The notes under the pieces were generated by a model. That model saw nothing but the letters and a program-made list of their open reading frames with translations. It made no database searches and was not told where the DNA came from. Of a DNA stretch of 64,000 bases, positions 46,031 through 55,503 are shown in pieces; position 1 is the stretch's first letter, and each line of letters opens with the position of its first letter. The stretch is taken from positions 62,001-126,000 of the forward strand of contig JAAYVB010000044.1 of the NCBI GenBank assembly GCA_012517405.1, read 5' to 3'. The DNA comes from Propionibacterium sp. GTDB lineage: Bacteria; Actinomycetota; Actinomycetes; Propionibacteriales; Propionibacteriaceae. Made by a program: the position numbers and the translations under genes.

Positions 46031-47389
46031 ATCGGCGGTGATGCGTCCCTCGGCGATGGCCGCCAGCAGGGCCTGGTAGTCGGCATCGTTCTGCTCGGCA
46101 TAGCCCAGCGCGAACGCGGCCATCGCCTCGTCGAACGACTTGCCCTTGCCCAGATACCCCGAGATGAGGGCGGGTTCGGCGGTTTGGGCATGCGCCCGGG
46201 CGAGGACCAGGCCGCACAGTTGCCCGTACTTGTTGAGCAGATCCGCCGACAGGCGCTCGATCTGGAAAGCGCCCTTCATATCGCGGAACTGCCGCACGTA
46301 GTACTCGTGACCGTCCGAGCAGGTCCAGCCGAGGAACGGATCGGAGACCGCCTGCATGATCCGCTGACCACTGACCACTCGTTCTCCGGCCTGCGACAGC
46401 TCACTTGCTCCGGCGTAGGGCTCCAGCACCGAGGTGGTGGCCTCCTTGATCTGCAGGATCAGCGGGCTTTCGGTGGCGTCCACGAGCAGTTCGATGAAGC
46501 ACCGCGTGCCCACGCTGCCCACGCCGACCACGCGCAACATGCCGTCGACCGGCTGGAAGCGCTTCAGGAGCGCGCGGATGTCGGGACCCACCGAGGCGCC
46601 GTAGACCTTGGGTACCGAGGCGATGTCGTCGGGCCACTGCTGTGGCCGGACCATCAGGGGTGGCTGCTCGACCAGTCGGAGCTCGCCGTTCTCGCAGACG
46701 GTGGTCAGCTTCTGCAAAGCCGTCTCGGAGGTGCGGCCCTCGGCCTTGCGGGTGGCCCGGGCGATCTCCTTACCGGCCGCACCCATATCCATCTGCTCAC
46801 TGCGCGACAGCAGCTCACTGGCCTTGACGAGGGTGTGGAAGTTCTGCAGTGCGCCGCGGGCGGCGAGCCACCTCATGGCTGTGCGGTAAGCGCGGGCGCA
46901 GCCGATGGCCACGGTAGTGGCCACCTGATCGCCGAAGCCCGAAGAACGCGCAGCCACCACCAGCGAAGCCACCAGCCGCTCGACATCCCACTCCCAGGGC
47001 GCCGGAAGCGTCTCGTCGAAATCGTTCAGATCGAAGACGAGTTCGCGTTCGGGTGAGGCATAGAACCCGAAGTTCGACAGGTGTGCGTCCCCGCACGCCT
47101 GGACGCGCACTCCCGAGACCGGAGTCGGGGCCAGATCGTGAGCCATCAGGGCAGCAGCGCCCCGGTAGAACGCAAAGGCCGACTGCGACATGCGCCCCCA
47201 GCGAATAGGGACCAGTGACTGCACCCGGCCGGCGTTCTGCGCCTCGAGCAGCGCGATCGGATCTCGATCGAAGTTGCATCCGGTTCCCAGGTCCGAGCGA
47301 GGGCACTGCTTGCGCAGCTGCTTGCCCTGCTGCGCAAGCTCGTTGACAGATGGCCGCGGCCCGTAGAGGGCAGTGTGATCAGCCGGCAT
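46019..47389 (-). CDS. DUF2252 family protein (kinase-like fold)
   Basis: A 456-residue member of DUF2252. The amino half has RVQSLVPIRWGRMSQSAFAFYRGAAALMAHDL (split at the turn), then CGDAHLSNFGFYASPERELVFDLNDFDET. The HLSNFG and DLNDFD elements resemble the catalytic and metal-binding loops of aminoglycoside-phosphotransferase-like kinases. C-terminal QIKEATTSVLEPY and YYVRQFRDMKG follow. A phosphotransfer role is plausible but unproven. AAAGGAA precedes the ATG at 47389. It stands alone on its strand between LysR and a membrane protein. Confidence 0.87.
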   Translation of the reverse strand: MPADHTALYGPRPSVNELAQQGKQLRKQCPRSDLGTGCNFDRDPIALLEAQNAGRVQSLVPIRWGRMSQSAFAFYRGAAALMAHDLAPTPVSGVRVQACGDAHLSNFGFYASPERELVFDLNDFDETLPAPWEWDVERLVASLVVAARSSGFGDQVATTVAIGCARAYRTAMRWLAARGALQNFHTLVKASELLSRSEQMDMGAAGKEIARATRKAEGRTSETALQKLTTVCENGELRLVEQPPLMVRPQQWPDDIASVPKVYGASVGPDIRALLKRFQPVDGMLRVVGVGSVGTRCFIELLVDATESPLILQIKEATTSVLEPYAGASELSQAGERVVSGQRIMQAVSDPFLGWTCSDGHEYYVRQFRDMKGAFQIERLSADLLNKYGQLCGLVLARAHAQTAEPALISGYLGKGKSFDEAMAAFALGYAEQNDADYQALLAAIAEGRITADSLG

Positions 47390-47501
47390 AGCAGTTCCTT
47401 TTTCCCGACGCCGAAGCAGCGTTCTCCAGGGCTCACGCTACTGCGTTGGGTTCGCCGGCCGCGCGACGTGTCCGAGTTCGGGGGTGAGAAAGGGACGACG
47501 G

Positions 47502-48176
47502 CTAGGGCAGGAACTTCCCGGTTGCCGCCAACAGCAGCGCGTCTATCGCCAGCAGGACGGCCACCACCACGATGAGTGCCGTGGTGATGATCCACACCGG
47601 TCTACGCGATCTGCTCAACCAGCGATGCAACCAGGCGCTGACCCTCGCGGTCGCGCCGAGTCCGTCGGCGATGCAGACCAGGACCAGCGGGGACATCGCG
47701 ATCAGATACCACAGCGTCAGGCCCACCACCCGCCAGGAGGCCGGATGCCCCGATCCGGCCAGCACAGCCCCGGAGTAACCAGGATCGGCGAATGCGGCCA
47801 CCGCCAAGCCGACAGCAATCGCCACGAGCATCCACAGCGGCGCCGAGCGGGCGCCGCCCTGCTTGTCCGGGCCGAGACCGGTACGTACCCGGACGATCGC
47901 CCAGACCAACAAGCCGACAGCGCTGGCAGTCTCGACCGTGACCCACGCCCATCTCGGTACCGACTCCAGCCAGTGCCGCAGGGGGCCGAGCACGGCATCG
48001 AGTGCGCTGCCCGCGGCCACGCCGAGCACCACGATCATGATCCAGTTGACTGCCGTGAACGTCAACGTGTGCCCGAACCGGGCACCGCCTGCAATGAAGG
48101 TAAGCATGATGATGGCGCCCAGCGGATCGAAACCGACCACGCCGAGCGCCGCCATCTCCGACAGATACAGAGCCAT
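47502..48176 (-). CDS. Six-helix membrane protein (GAP/LysE-like)
   Basis: The 224-residue protein has a hydrophobic first helix with ALGVVGFDPLGAIIMLTFIAGG. Four or five further helices follow, with a polar cytoplasmic loop RVRTGLGPDKQGGARSAP. The small-residue GFDPLG turn and overall pattern resemble GAP (Sap-like) and LysE-type membrane proteins, which move lipids or amino acids. I cannot assign it firmly. It is upstream of DUF2252 on the same strand by 112 bases. Confidence 0.68.
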   Translation of the reverse strand: MALYLSEMAALGVVGFDPLGAIIMLTFIAGGARFGHTLTFTAVNWIMIVVLGVAAGSALDAVLGPLRHWLESVPRWAWVTVETASAVGLLVWAIVRVRTGLGPDKQGGARSAPLWMLVAIAVGLAVAAFADPGYSGAVLAGSGHPASWRVVGLTLWYLIAMSPLVLVCIADGLGATARVSAWLHRWLSRSRRPVWIITTALIVVVAVLLAIDALLLAATGKFLP

Positions 48177-48218
48177 GGGACCTCTCAGCAGGCTGATACG
48201 TGAGGCTCAGTATGCGCT

Positions 48219-49157
48219 CTAGGACTGCTTGCCGTTCTTCGAGCCTTCCGCTCGCGTGACGACCACCGGGCAGTGCGCCTCGCGCAGTACCCGCTTACTC
48301 GTGGATCCGAGCAGTAGGCCGGTGAACCCACCGCGTCCACGAGACCCGACAACCACCAGGCCGGCATCGATCGATGCGTCGATCAACGCCTGCGACGCAC
48401 TGGAATCGACGATCCTCAGCTCGACCTGCACTTCCGGATACTGGGCCTTGATATCGGCGAAGACACCCTCGATATTCTTCGTGAGCGTATCCAGGATCTC
48501 CGACATCGACTCGTCCCAGATGTCGTATTCCCACGGCGTGCCGAGCATGGCGTAATCCCAGGCGTGGATGACGACCAGCGGAACTCCACGCAGATCAGCG
48601 GCCTCGAAGGCCAGCTTCGCCGCGGCCCGGGCCTCGTTCGAATCGTCGATGCCGACCACCACCGGGCCACCCGGGTTCTCCTGCGCCTCATCGGTGATCA
48701 CTGCCACCGGTCCGTGCGCGTGGGAGGCGACAGCGTCCGAGACACCGCCGAGCAGCTTCACCGAAATCGGGGCGCGTCGTCCGCGTGCTCCCACCACCAC
48801 CTGCGCCGCATTCTTGGACGCCTGAGCCAGCACATAGGAGGCATAGCCCTCCACCAGTTCGGCCTTGACGTCCAGCGTCGGATGAGCTGCGCGCAGCCGC
48901 TCCAGTTCGGCATTCAACCGCTGTTGGCATCGCCGCTTGAACTGGGTCTGGTACTCGTCGGTGACCGCGGTGAAGGTACGCCCGATCTGGGGTCCCGGAA
49001 TGACCATGACGATCAGCAACGGGAGCCCGCGCGCCAACGCCCGATCGGCCGCCCAGTCCACTGCCTTACGTGCGCGTTCTGAGCCATCAGTACCCACCAC
49101 GATCCGGCCCGCGGTATCCAGCCGGATTCGACCTGCGCCCTGCGTCTGCTCGCTCAT
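48219..49157 (-). CDS. Tandem-domain universal stress protein
   Basis: The 312-residue protein carries two UspA domains: about 18-155 (RIVVGTDGSERARKAVDWA, ending VVVGARGRRAPISVKLLGGVSDAVASHAHGPVAVI, split) and about 168-300 (VVVGIDDSNEARAAAKLAFEAA, VVVGSRGRGGFTGLLLGSTS). Both have the ATP-binding GXXGRG-like pattern, GSRGRGGFTGLLLGS being exact. Tandem Usps in actinobacteria respond to hypoxia and stationary phase. GGAGG precedes the ATG at 49157. Transcribed alone. Confidence 0.92.
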   Translation of the reverse strand: MSEQTQGAGRIRLDTAGRIVVGTDGSERARKAVDWAADRALARGLPLLIVMVIPGPQIGRTFTAVTDEYQTQFKRRCQQRLNAELERLRAAHPTLDVKAELVEGYASYVLAQASKNAAQVVVGARGRRAPISVKLLGGVSDAVASHAHGPVAVITDEAQENPGGPVVVGIDDSNEARAAAKLAFEAADLRGVPLVVIHAWDYAMLGTPWEYDIWDESMSEILDTLTKNIEGVFADIKAQYPEVQVELRIVDSSASQALIDASIDAGLVVVGSRGRGGFTGLLLGSTSKRVLREAHCPVVVTRAEGSKNGKQS

Positions 49158-49328
49158 GATGACCTCCGCCGTCCGCGACTGCTGTGTCGCGATCTGTTCA
49201 GCAATCCTAGCGGTGGCGGCACGGCCGGACGGCAAATGACCGACATCCAGCGAGCCAGCAACCCGACATCCTATAAGTTGATGGCGTCCATGGCCAGCAC
49301 AGAGTTCGTGATGAGGCCCGAAGTCACT

Positions 49329-49334
49329 TATAAT
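49329..49334 (+). promoter_or_regulatory. -10 element of the L,D-transpeptidase gene (leaderless)
   Basis: A consensus TATAAT stands seven bases before the GTG start at 49342. The intervening bases have no ribosome site. TTCGTG at 49305-49310 is a weak -35 at 18 bases. Confidence 0.65.
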
Positions 49335-49341
49335 AGCGCCT

Positions 49342-50784
49342 GTGAATCAGAAGGGGTTACCTCATCGGCTCATCTTCTGGGTTATTTCAGGACTTGTCGT
49401 GGCGCTGGGTATTGGCGCCGCGGTCTACACAGCCTATTTCTCTACCCATGGATTGCCGGGCGCATCAGTCGCCGGAGTATCGGTCACCGGACAGACCAAG
49501 AGTCAGCTTGCCGCCGAACTCGGCGAGCGAGCCGACCAGGTCAGTGTCACGCTGCAGATCGACGATCACAGCCGCGAACTGAGTCTGGCCGATCTCGGCA
49601 TCTCCGTTGACGCACAGGCGACTGCCGATCAGGTGTTCGCCGCCAACGAGAACCTGGGCCAGCGCTACTCGGCTGTCTTCACCAAGCAGACATCCCCTGT
49701 GGTGGCGACGGTCGACGAGTCGAAGATCGACGCACTGACAGCCGAACTCGTCTCCGAATACGGTGATCCCGCCAAGGACGCGATCGTCAAGCTCGGCGAT
49801 GACAACGCATCGTTCGTCATCGAGCCCGCCCAGGCCGGTACCGGCGTGGACGCCTCCGACCTGACCGCCGCAGCGGACCGGGCCGTCCAGACGCTGAGTT
49901 CCCAGACCGTCAGGCTGACGACCAGCCAGGTGGACCCCCACACCTCCACCGACCAGGCTCAGACCGTCGCGGACAAGGCGAACAAGCTGGTCGCGCTCGA
50001 CGTGAACCTCACCGGGCGTGAATCGGACAGCTACCCGGCCACTGCCACTCAGAAGGCGCAGTGGATCACCATCCCCACCGCCGACAACGGCTCGCTCGGC
50101 GAACCGGTCATCAGTCAGGAGAAGGTCGCCGCGTGGGTTCAGCAGACAGCTGACACCGCCGGGGTAGAAGTGGTCAACGGCATCCGCAACGTCAACCAGG
50201 CGGGCACCGTCGTGTCGACCCTGCAGGAGGCGCGCGACGGATGGCAGGTGAACAACGCCACCCAACTGGCCGACAACCTGGTCAATGCACTCGGCTCGGG
50301 ACAGCCCTATGCCGGCTCCTTCAGCTTCGACAAGGTGGATCCGACCTACCAGGACAAGGTCATCGCCGATGGCGCCCAGAATCTCTCCTATGCGGCCGCA
50401 CCGGGGGAGAGGTGGCTGGACGTCAACCTCGGCAACAACACCGTGACCGCCTACGAAGGCGCGACCGTGGCCCGCGGGCCGATCTATGTCGTGCCCGGCA
50501 TGCCAGGTCTGGAGACCCCCACCGGCAAGTTCAACGTCTATCTGAAGTACCAGAGTCAGACCATGCGCGGCACCAACCTGGACGGCACCACCTACGTCGC
50601 GGAGAACATCCCGTGGGTCACCTACTTCACCGGTTCGATCGCCTTCCACGGCGCACCGTGGCGTGACTCGTTCGGTTGGAGCGGCCCGGGTGGTTCGCAC
50701 GGCTGTCTCAACATGCCGGTCGCCGACGCGCAGTTCATCTACGGCTGGGCTCCGATGGGCGCTGTCGTGGTCAGCCACTACTGA
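49342..50784 (+). CDS. L,D-transpeptidase with repeated peptidoglycan-binding-like domains
   Basis: The 480-residue protein is anchored by an N-terminal helix (about 12-32; IFWVISGLVVALGIGAAVY) with no lipobox. Two copies of a PG_binding_4-like module (about 40-130 and 140-210) and a linker region follow. The YkuD catalytic domain (about 355-480) has IAFHGAPW and Cys455 in GGSHGCLNM. It cross-links peptidoglycan by 3-3 bonds outside the membrane. The start at GTG 49342 is supported by the TATAAT seven bases upstream. Also possible as an enzyme attaching proteins to the wall. Confidence 0.9.
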   Translation: MNQKGLPHRLIFWVISGLVVALGIGAAVYTAYFSTHGLPGASVAGVSVTGQTKSQLAAELGERADQVSVTLQIDDHSRELSLADLGISVDAQATADQVFAANENLGQRYSAVFTKQTSPVVATVDESKIDALTAELVSEYGDPAKDAIVKLGDDNASFVIEPAQAGTGVDASDLTAAADRAVQTLSSQTVRLTTSQVDPHTSTDQAQTVADKANKLVALDVNLTGRESDSYPATATQKAQWITIPTADNGSLGEPVISQEKVAAWVQQTADTAGVEVVNGIRNVNQAGTVVSTLQEARDGWQVNNATQLADNLVNALGSGQPYAGSFSFDKVDPTYQDKVIADGAQNLSYAAAPGERWLDVNLGNNTVTAYEGATVARGPIYVVPGMPGLETPTGKFNVYLKYQSQTMRGTNLDGTTYVAENIPWVTYFTGSIAFHGAPWRDSFGWSGPGGSHGCLNMPVADAQFIYGWAPMGAVVVSHY

Positions 50785-50831
50785 GTCTTATCTGACTAGT
50801 GCCGTTACCATTCACATGGCGGATCACCGCC

Positions 50832-52142
50832 ATGGACCGCAGGCTGGGATCCCTGGCCATCCCAGCCCTCGGGGCGTTGATCGCTGAGCCGCTGTTCGTG
50901 CTCACCGACACCGCGATGGTCGGTCACCTGGGCGAGACCGTGCTGGCCGGCATGTCGATCGGCTCGACGGTGATGCAGACCGTGATCGGCCTGTGCATCT
51001 TCCTCAGCTACACCACCACGCCGATGGTGGCACGGCGACTGGGCGCCAACGACAAGCCGGGCGCGATCCGCGCCGGTATCGATGGCATCTGGCTCGGTCT
51101 GGGCTTGGGTGTCATCCTTCTGCTGGTCGGACTGCCGCTCACCGGCACCATCACCAGCGCCTTCACTCCCGACCCGGCGGTGGCGCGGCAGGCATATCAC
51201 TACATCGCGATCTGCCTGTGGGGTCTGCCGGGCATGCTCACGGTGCTCGCCGCGACCGGCCTGCTCCGCGGGTTGCAGGACACCCGCACCCCGCTGGCAG
51301 TCGCGGCCGGTGGCGCCGTGGTCAATGTGATCCTGAACTGGCTGTTCATCTATCCGTTCGGCCTGGGAATCGCCGGTTCCGCGCTCGGCACGGCCATCAC
51401 CCAGACCCTGATGGCCCTGGTCTATGCGGCGGTCGCAGTTCGTGCCGCCCGGGCTAACGAGGTCTCCTTGAGGCCCGGTATCGGTTCTCCCGGCCACGCC
51501 TTCATGGTCTCCTCGCTGATGCTGTTGCGCACCGCCACGTTGCGTATCGTGCTGGTCGTGCTGGTCTGGGCCGCCGCCCGGCTGGGCACCTCGGAACTTG
51601 CCGCGCTGCAGGTGACGATGGCGGTCTACATGCTGCTGGTCAACACGATGGACGCGCTGGCCATCGCCGCGCAGGCCATGATCGGCCATGACCTCGGCGC
51701 CGGCGACAGCGTAGGCGTCCGGCAGCAACTCAACCGGATCGCCGGCTGGGGGATTCTCGTCGGGGTGGTCCTGGGGATCGCGGTCGCCGTCGTTTCCCCG
51801 GTAGTCGGAGCGGTGTTCACCCCGGACGCCTCGGTGCGCGCCCTGCTGCCGGTCAGCTTCATCATGATGGCTGTCTTCCTGCCGATGTGTGGAGTGCTCT
51901 TCGTGCTCGACGGGGTGCTCATCGGCGCCGGGGACGTGCGCTACCTGGCGCTGGCGGGGCTGTGGCCGCTGGTGAGCTTCGCTGCAGCGATCGGCGCCAT
52001 GATGTGGATCCGGCCGGTGGGAATCGCCGCCATGGTCTGGCTGTGGCTCTGCTACTACGGGGCCTTCATGACCGCGCGTCTGCTGGTGCTCCTGCTGCGC
52101 GCCCGGACCAGCGCATGGCTGGTCACCGGACACGACCGATAG
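50832..52142 (+). CDS. MATE family efflux transporter (DinF-type)
   Basis: The 436-residue protein has twelve helices in two similar halves. It opens LGSLAIPALGALIAEPLFVLTDTAMVGHLG, the DinF-MATE start with the cation-site Asp, and later has the second-half equivalent. It exports drugs or cellular metabolites using sodium or protons. The ATG at 50832 is preferred: a TACCAT -10 at 50806-50811 would place the mRNA start a few bases before it, while GTG at 50799 lies upstream of that promoter. It follows the L,D-transpeptidase by 47 bases. Confidence 0.88.
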   Translation: MDRRLGSLAIPALGALIAEPLFVLTDTAMVGHLGETVLAGMSIGSTVMQTVIGLCIFLSYTTTPMVARRLGANDKPGAIRAGIDGIWLGLGLGVILLLVGLPLTGTITSAFTPDPAVARQAYHYIAICLWGLPGMLTVLAATGLLRGLQDTRTPLAVAAGGAVVNVILNWLFIYPFGLGIAGSALGTAITQTLMALVYAAVAVRAARANEVSLRPGIGSPGHAFMVSSLMLLRTATLRIVLVVLVWAAARLGTSELAALQVTMAVYMLLVNTMDALAIAAQAMIGHDLGAGDSVGVRQQLNRIAGWGILVGVVLGIAVAVVSPVVGAVFTPDASVRALLPVSFIMMAVFLPMCGVLFVLDGVLIGAGDVRYLALAGLWPLVSFAAAIGAMMWIRPVGIAAMVWLWLCYYGAFMTARLLVLLLRARTSAWLVTGHDR

Positions 52143-52179
52143 CTAGACTGGCGGTCACATCACGAGAAGGGCCCGCTGA

Positions 52180-53616
52180 ATGACAGAGATGTCCGGGGGC
52201 GCAGGCGAGCAACCGGTGCAGCGGGTCAGCGAGGCCGCCGTCATGACGGTCCGGACTGGATCCAATTCCCGGCCCAAACGCTCGCCACGTTATGCACTGG
52301 TCACCATCGGCGCGGTCTGCGCTCAGATCTCCGCCGGCATCGTGTTGAGCGGTCTGTCGATGTTCATCGACAGGATCCGCGCCGACTTGTGGCCGGACGG
52401 CCAGACGAGCCGGGCGCAAGTACAGAGTGTCTATACGGTGCTGCTGCTGGTCGCGATCGCGATGATGCCCATCGCCGGACGCCTGATCGGCAGGTGGGGC
52501 GGCCGCCGGCTGCTCCTGATCGGCGGCACGATCAGCTCCTTGGGACTGGCCGCGATGTCGACAGCACAGGGCATGGGCGGGCTGTACGCCTTCGCGATCA
52601 TCACCGGCCTGGGATTCGGAATGTCGGTGAACTATGTGCCGGTCATCCTGGTGAACAGCTGGTTCCACAAGCACAAGGGCGTCATCATGGGCGTCACGGT
52701 CGCAGGTACCGGTCTGGGTGGCATTCTGTCCTCGCTCGTGTTCACCAATACCAATCAGCCGGTCAGCGAAGGTGGCCTCGGTTGGCGCGCCTCCATGCTC
52801 ATCGGCGCGGGACTCTACGCATTCTTCTGTCTGGTGCCCGCCTGGTTGCTGGTGGTGAACAAGCCCTCCGACGTGGGGCTGCCGATTTATGGCAAGGCCG
52901 CTGTCGGGGTGGACGTCGCCACCGTGCGGGTAGGCGAGGTTCCGGTCGAACAGGTGCCCGGTCTGCGGCTCGGGCAAGCACTGCGCAGCGGCTGGTTCTG
53001 GCTGTTGTACGCCATGGTCACATTGCTCGGCGTGTTCTGCGCGATGGGCCAGATCACCCAACCCTTCTTCATCAATCAGCAGACCTATCCCGGTTCCGGT
53101 ATGACCCCCGGGCTGGCCGGAACTCTGATGACCACGCAGATGGTCGGCCTGATCATGGCCAAACCGGTGCTCGGCTGGCTGATCGAAGCCATCGGGATGG
53201 TCAAAGCAATGATCATCCTGATGGCGATCCACGGTGTCGCCGGCTACCTGCTCGGCACCATCGTCTACCCCGCGTCGGGGTGGATCTTCCTGGTGATCGG
53301 TCTTGTCGGAGCGGGGTTCGCGGTGGGTTCCCTGACCCCGCCACTGGCCTGCGGTTTGGCCTTCGGGCAGCGCGACTACGCGTCCATCTACGGGGTGCTG
53401 GGTTCGGCATATGCGCTCGGCCTGGCCATCGGTTCGGTGCTGTGGAGCATCGCCGGGACGATCGCCGCCGATCCGGATCAGCCGTGGCAGCTCTACCGCG
53501 AAGCCATGAAATGGTGCTGGCTGCTCAGCATCGTGATCATCACCGGTTACCTGTTCGCGATCCGCGGCGGCCGGCGCGCCCAGTGCAGGCTGCAATCCGA
53601 GTTGACCCTGAACTGA
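52180..53616 (+). CDS. MFS transporter, OFA (oxalate/formate antiporter)-like
   Basis: The 478-residue protein has about twelve helices after a 35-residue hydrophilic start. GRLIGRWGGRRLLLIGGTI is the MFS loop between helices two and three. NSWFHKHKGVIMGVTVAGTGLGG, with its histidines and lysine, is the pattern of OFA and monocarboxylate carriers. A second half of six helices follows. The substrate could be a mono- or dicarboxylate, which would suit the nearby 2-hydroxyacid enzymes, but this is speculation. TAGACT (52144-52149) is a likely -10, and GAGAAGGG precedes the ATG. Confidence 0.82.
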   Translation: MTEMSGGAGEQPVQRVSEAAVMTVRTGSNSRPKRSPRYALVTIGAVCAQISAGIVLSGLSMFIDRIRADLWPDGQTSRAQVQSVYTVLLLVAIAMMPIAGRLIGRWGGRRLLLIGGTISSLGLAAMSTAQGMGGLYAFAIITGLGFGMSVNYVPVILVNSWFHKHKGVIMGVTVAGTGLGGILSSLVFTNTNQPVSEGGLGWRASMLIGAGLYAFFCLVPAWLLVVNKPSDVGLPIYGKAAVGVDVATVRVGEVPVEQVPGLRLGQALRSGWFWLLYAMVTLLGVFCAMGQITQPFFINQQTYPGSGMTPGLAGTLMTTQMVGLIMAKPVLGWLIEAIGMVKAMIILMAIHGVAGYLLGTIVYPASGWIFLVIGLVGAGFAVGSLTPPLACGLAFGQRDYASIYGVLGSAYALGLAIGSVLWSIAGTIAADPDQPWQLYREAMKWCWLLSIVIITGYLFAIRGGRRAQCRLQSELTLN

Positions 53617-53700
53617 CCACAAAAGGCCCGCAGGCTGCTCTGATCGGGAGCCTGTGACGGTAGCCTTTTGGTTCGTGGTCACTGGAAACGAAGCCAGCTG

Positions 53701-55233
53701 ATGCCCGCGACCGTGGTGCGCGAGACCTCGCGGACGCACCGACTGCGCTGGTCCGCCCTCGCCGTTCTGGCGCTGGGTCTGTTCATCGCGAGCCTCGACA
53801 ACACGATCCTCAACGTCGCGTTGCCCACGCTGGCCCGCGAGCTGCATGCGTCCACCGACCAGCTGCAGTGGACGGTGGACGCATACCAGATCACCTACGC
53901 CGGCCTGCTGCTGGTCGCCGGCGGGCTGGTGGACCGCTGGGGCAGATCCCGCACATTCCTGGTCGGAACCGCGGTCTTCGGCAGCTTCTCCCTGATGGCC
54001 GGGCTGGTCGGCACCACCGGCCTACTGATCAGTGCGCGTGCCCTGATGGGTGTCGGGGCGGCCCTGTTGGCTCCCTCGACGCTGGCGCTGGTCTCGTCGC
54101 TGTTCTCCGACCCGAAAGAACGCACCGTGGCCTTCGCCTTGTGGTCGGGGGCGAACGGAGCCGGGGGAGCGGTCGGGCCGTTGCTCTCGGGGGTCCTGCT
54201 GGAACACTTCAGCTGGGGTTCGATCTTCCTCATCAACGTGCCGCTTGCGGTCGGCATCGTGGTATTCGGGTTCTTCGTGCTGCCACACAGCCGCCCACGT
54301 CCGGTGGCAGGTGGTGTGGATTACCTGGGTGCGGTGCTGTCGACGGTGGCGCTCGCGCTGATCTGCTGGGCGGTGATCTCGGCGCCCGGGCTGGGCGCAG
54401 GCAATGTGCTGGTCATCGGGGCGGCCATCGGCGGGCTGAGTCTGCTCGCTGCGTTCATCTACTGGGAATCGCGGGTGCCGGCACCATTGCTGCGGCTCTC
54501 ACTGTTCAAGATCCGCACCTTCAGCGTGGCTGTCGGAGTATCCGGCCTGGTGACCGCGGCCGGCGCCGGTGCACTGTTCGTGTTGACCCAGTATCTTCAG
54601 TTCATCCTCGACTACACCCCCATGCAGACCGGGATCCGAGTGCTGCCGATCGCTGTTGCGATGCTCGTTGGCGCGGTCTCGGCGCCACGCTTCATCGACC
54701 TGGTGCAGCTCAAGGTCACCGTGCTGATCGGACTGCTGTGCGTCGGGATCGGCTATGGCTGGCTGGCGACCACCAGCGACAGTTCGGCCTTCGGTCATCT
54801 GCTTCCCGGTGTCGTGCTCTTCGGCCTCGGTGCGGGTCTCCTGGTTCCGGCAGCGACCCAGGCTGTGATGGACGCGCTGCCACCCGATGCGACCGGCGCC
54901 GGCTCGGCCACCAACACCGCACTGATGCAGGTCGGCAGCGCCTTGGGAGTCGCAGTGATCGGATCACTGTTGACTGCCCGCTACCGCGGGGTGATGATGT
55001 CGAGCTCGATCTGGGACCAGCTCGGTGACCTCCAATCGGTCGCGCTGGAATCCGTCGCGGGTGCAGCGCGGGTGGCCGAGCAGCTGACCGCAGAGTTGGG
55101 CGCCCAGTTGAACCAACTGGCCGGGCACGCATTCGTGGCCGGCATGCAGATCTCCCTGCTGGTGTGCACCATCGCGGTCTTTGCGGCGCTGATCGCGGTG
55201 TTCGTGCTGTACCCGCGCGACCGCCGCTTCTAG
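53701..55233 (+). CDS. MFS multidrug efflux transporter, DHA2 (EmrB/QacA) family
   Basis: A 510-residue, fourteen-helix drug:proton antiporter. LFIASLDNTILNVALPTLA is the DHA2 signature with its acidic residue in helix one, GGLVDRWGRSRTFLVG the conserved loop, and WRWIFLINVP is present as WGSIFLINVPLAVG. The start at ATG 53701 is used. A TTG at 53668 would extend it without similarity. TAGCCT (53661-53666) is a probable -10. Drug specificity cannot be read. Confidence 0.9.
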   Translation: MPATVVRETSRTHRLRWSALAVLALGLFIASLDNTILNVALPTLARELHASTDQLQWTVDAYQITYAGLLLVAGGLVDRWGRSRTFLVGTAVFGSFSLMAGLVGTTGLLISARALMGVGAALLAPSTLALVSSLFSDPKERTVAFALWSGANGAGGAVGPLLSGVLLEHFSWGSIFLINVPLAVGIVVFGFFVLPHSRPRPVAGGVDYLGAVLSTVALALICWAVISAPGLGAGNVLVIGAAIGGLSLLAAFIYWESRVPAPLLRLSLFKIRTFSVAVGVSGLVTAAGAGALFVLTQYLQFILDYTPMQTGIRVLPIAVAMLVGAVSAPRFIDLVQLKVTVLIGLLCVGIGYGWLATTSDSSAFGHLLPGVVLFGLGAGLLVPAATQAVMDALPPDATGAGSATNTALMQVGSALGVAVIGSLLTARYRGVMMSSSIWDQLGDLQSVALESVAGAARVAEQLTAELGAQLNQLAGHAFVAGMQISLLVCTIAVFAALIAVFVLYPRDRRF

Positions 55234-55267
55234 CTGGTGCGCTATAGTCACGACTGAGCAATATTGA

Positions 55268-55401
55268 ACGTGCCCGGGGTCGGTGAAAGTCCGAACTGGC
55301 GGTGATAGTCCGCGACCCGCAGGTCGTCCACATGGATGGCAGGCGGTTGAACCGGTGGGATTCCGGTACCGACGGTTAGAGTCCGGATGGGAGGTGCACG
55401 T
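55268..55401 (+). promoter_or_regulatory. FMN riboswitch (RFN element)
   Basis: The conserved RFN blocks are readable in order: GGGGTCGGTGAAAGTCCGAA, CTGGCGGTGATAGTCCGCGA, CCGGTGGGATTCCGGTACCG, and ACGGTTAGAGTCCGGATGGG. The P1 stem closes ACGTGC (55268-55273) with GCACGT (55396-55401). Lying on the + strand directly before the ribX-like permease, it should switch the two riboflavin-uptake genes off when FMN is plentiful. Recognition is unambiguous. The switching mode is inferred (see the hairpin downstream). Confidence 0.96.
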
Positions 55402-55465
55402 CGCGCTTGGCAGGCGCGTCCGGCGTCCTTGAGGCGCTCGATTCTCAGCGGCTGCCGCGCGTCGA

Positions 55466-55491
55466 CCCCCGGCATGATGACCGGGGAGGGG
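55466..55491 (+). promoter_or_regulatory. Hairpin next to the ribosome site of the ribX-like gene
   Basis: CCCCGG (55467-55472), loop CATGATGA, then CCGGGG (55481-55486) form a strong stem directly before purine-rich AGGGG. A GGGGAGGGG ribosome site would therefore be half buried when the stem forms. There is no T-run after it, so it fits translational control by the FMN riboswitch. A second hairpin CGCGC/GCGCG (55402-55418) follows P1. Confidence 0.5.
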
Positions 55492-55503
55492 TTGAGACGC
55501 GGC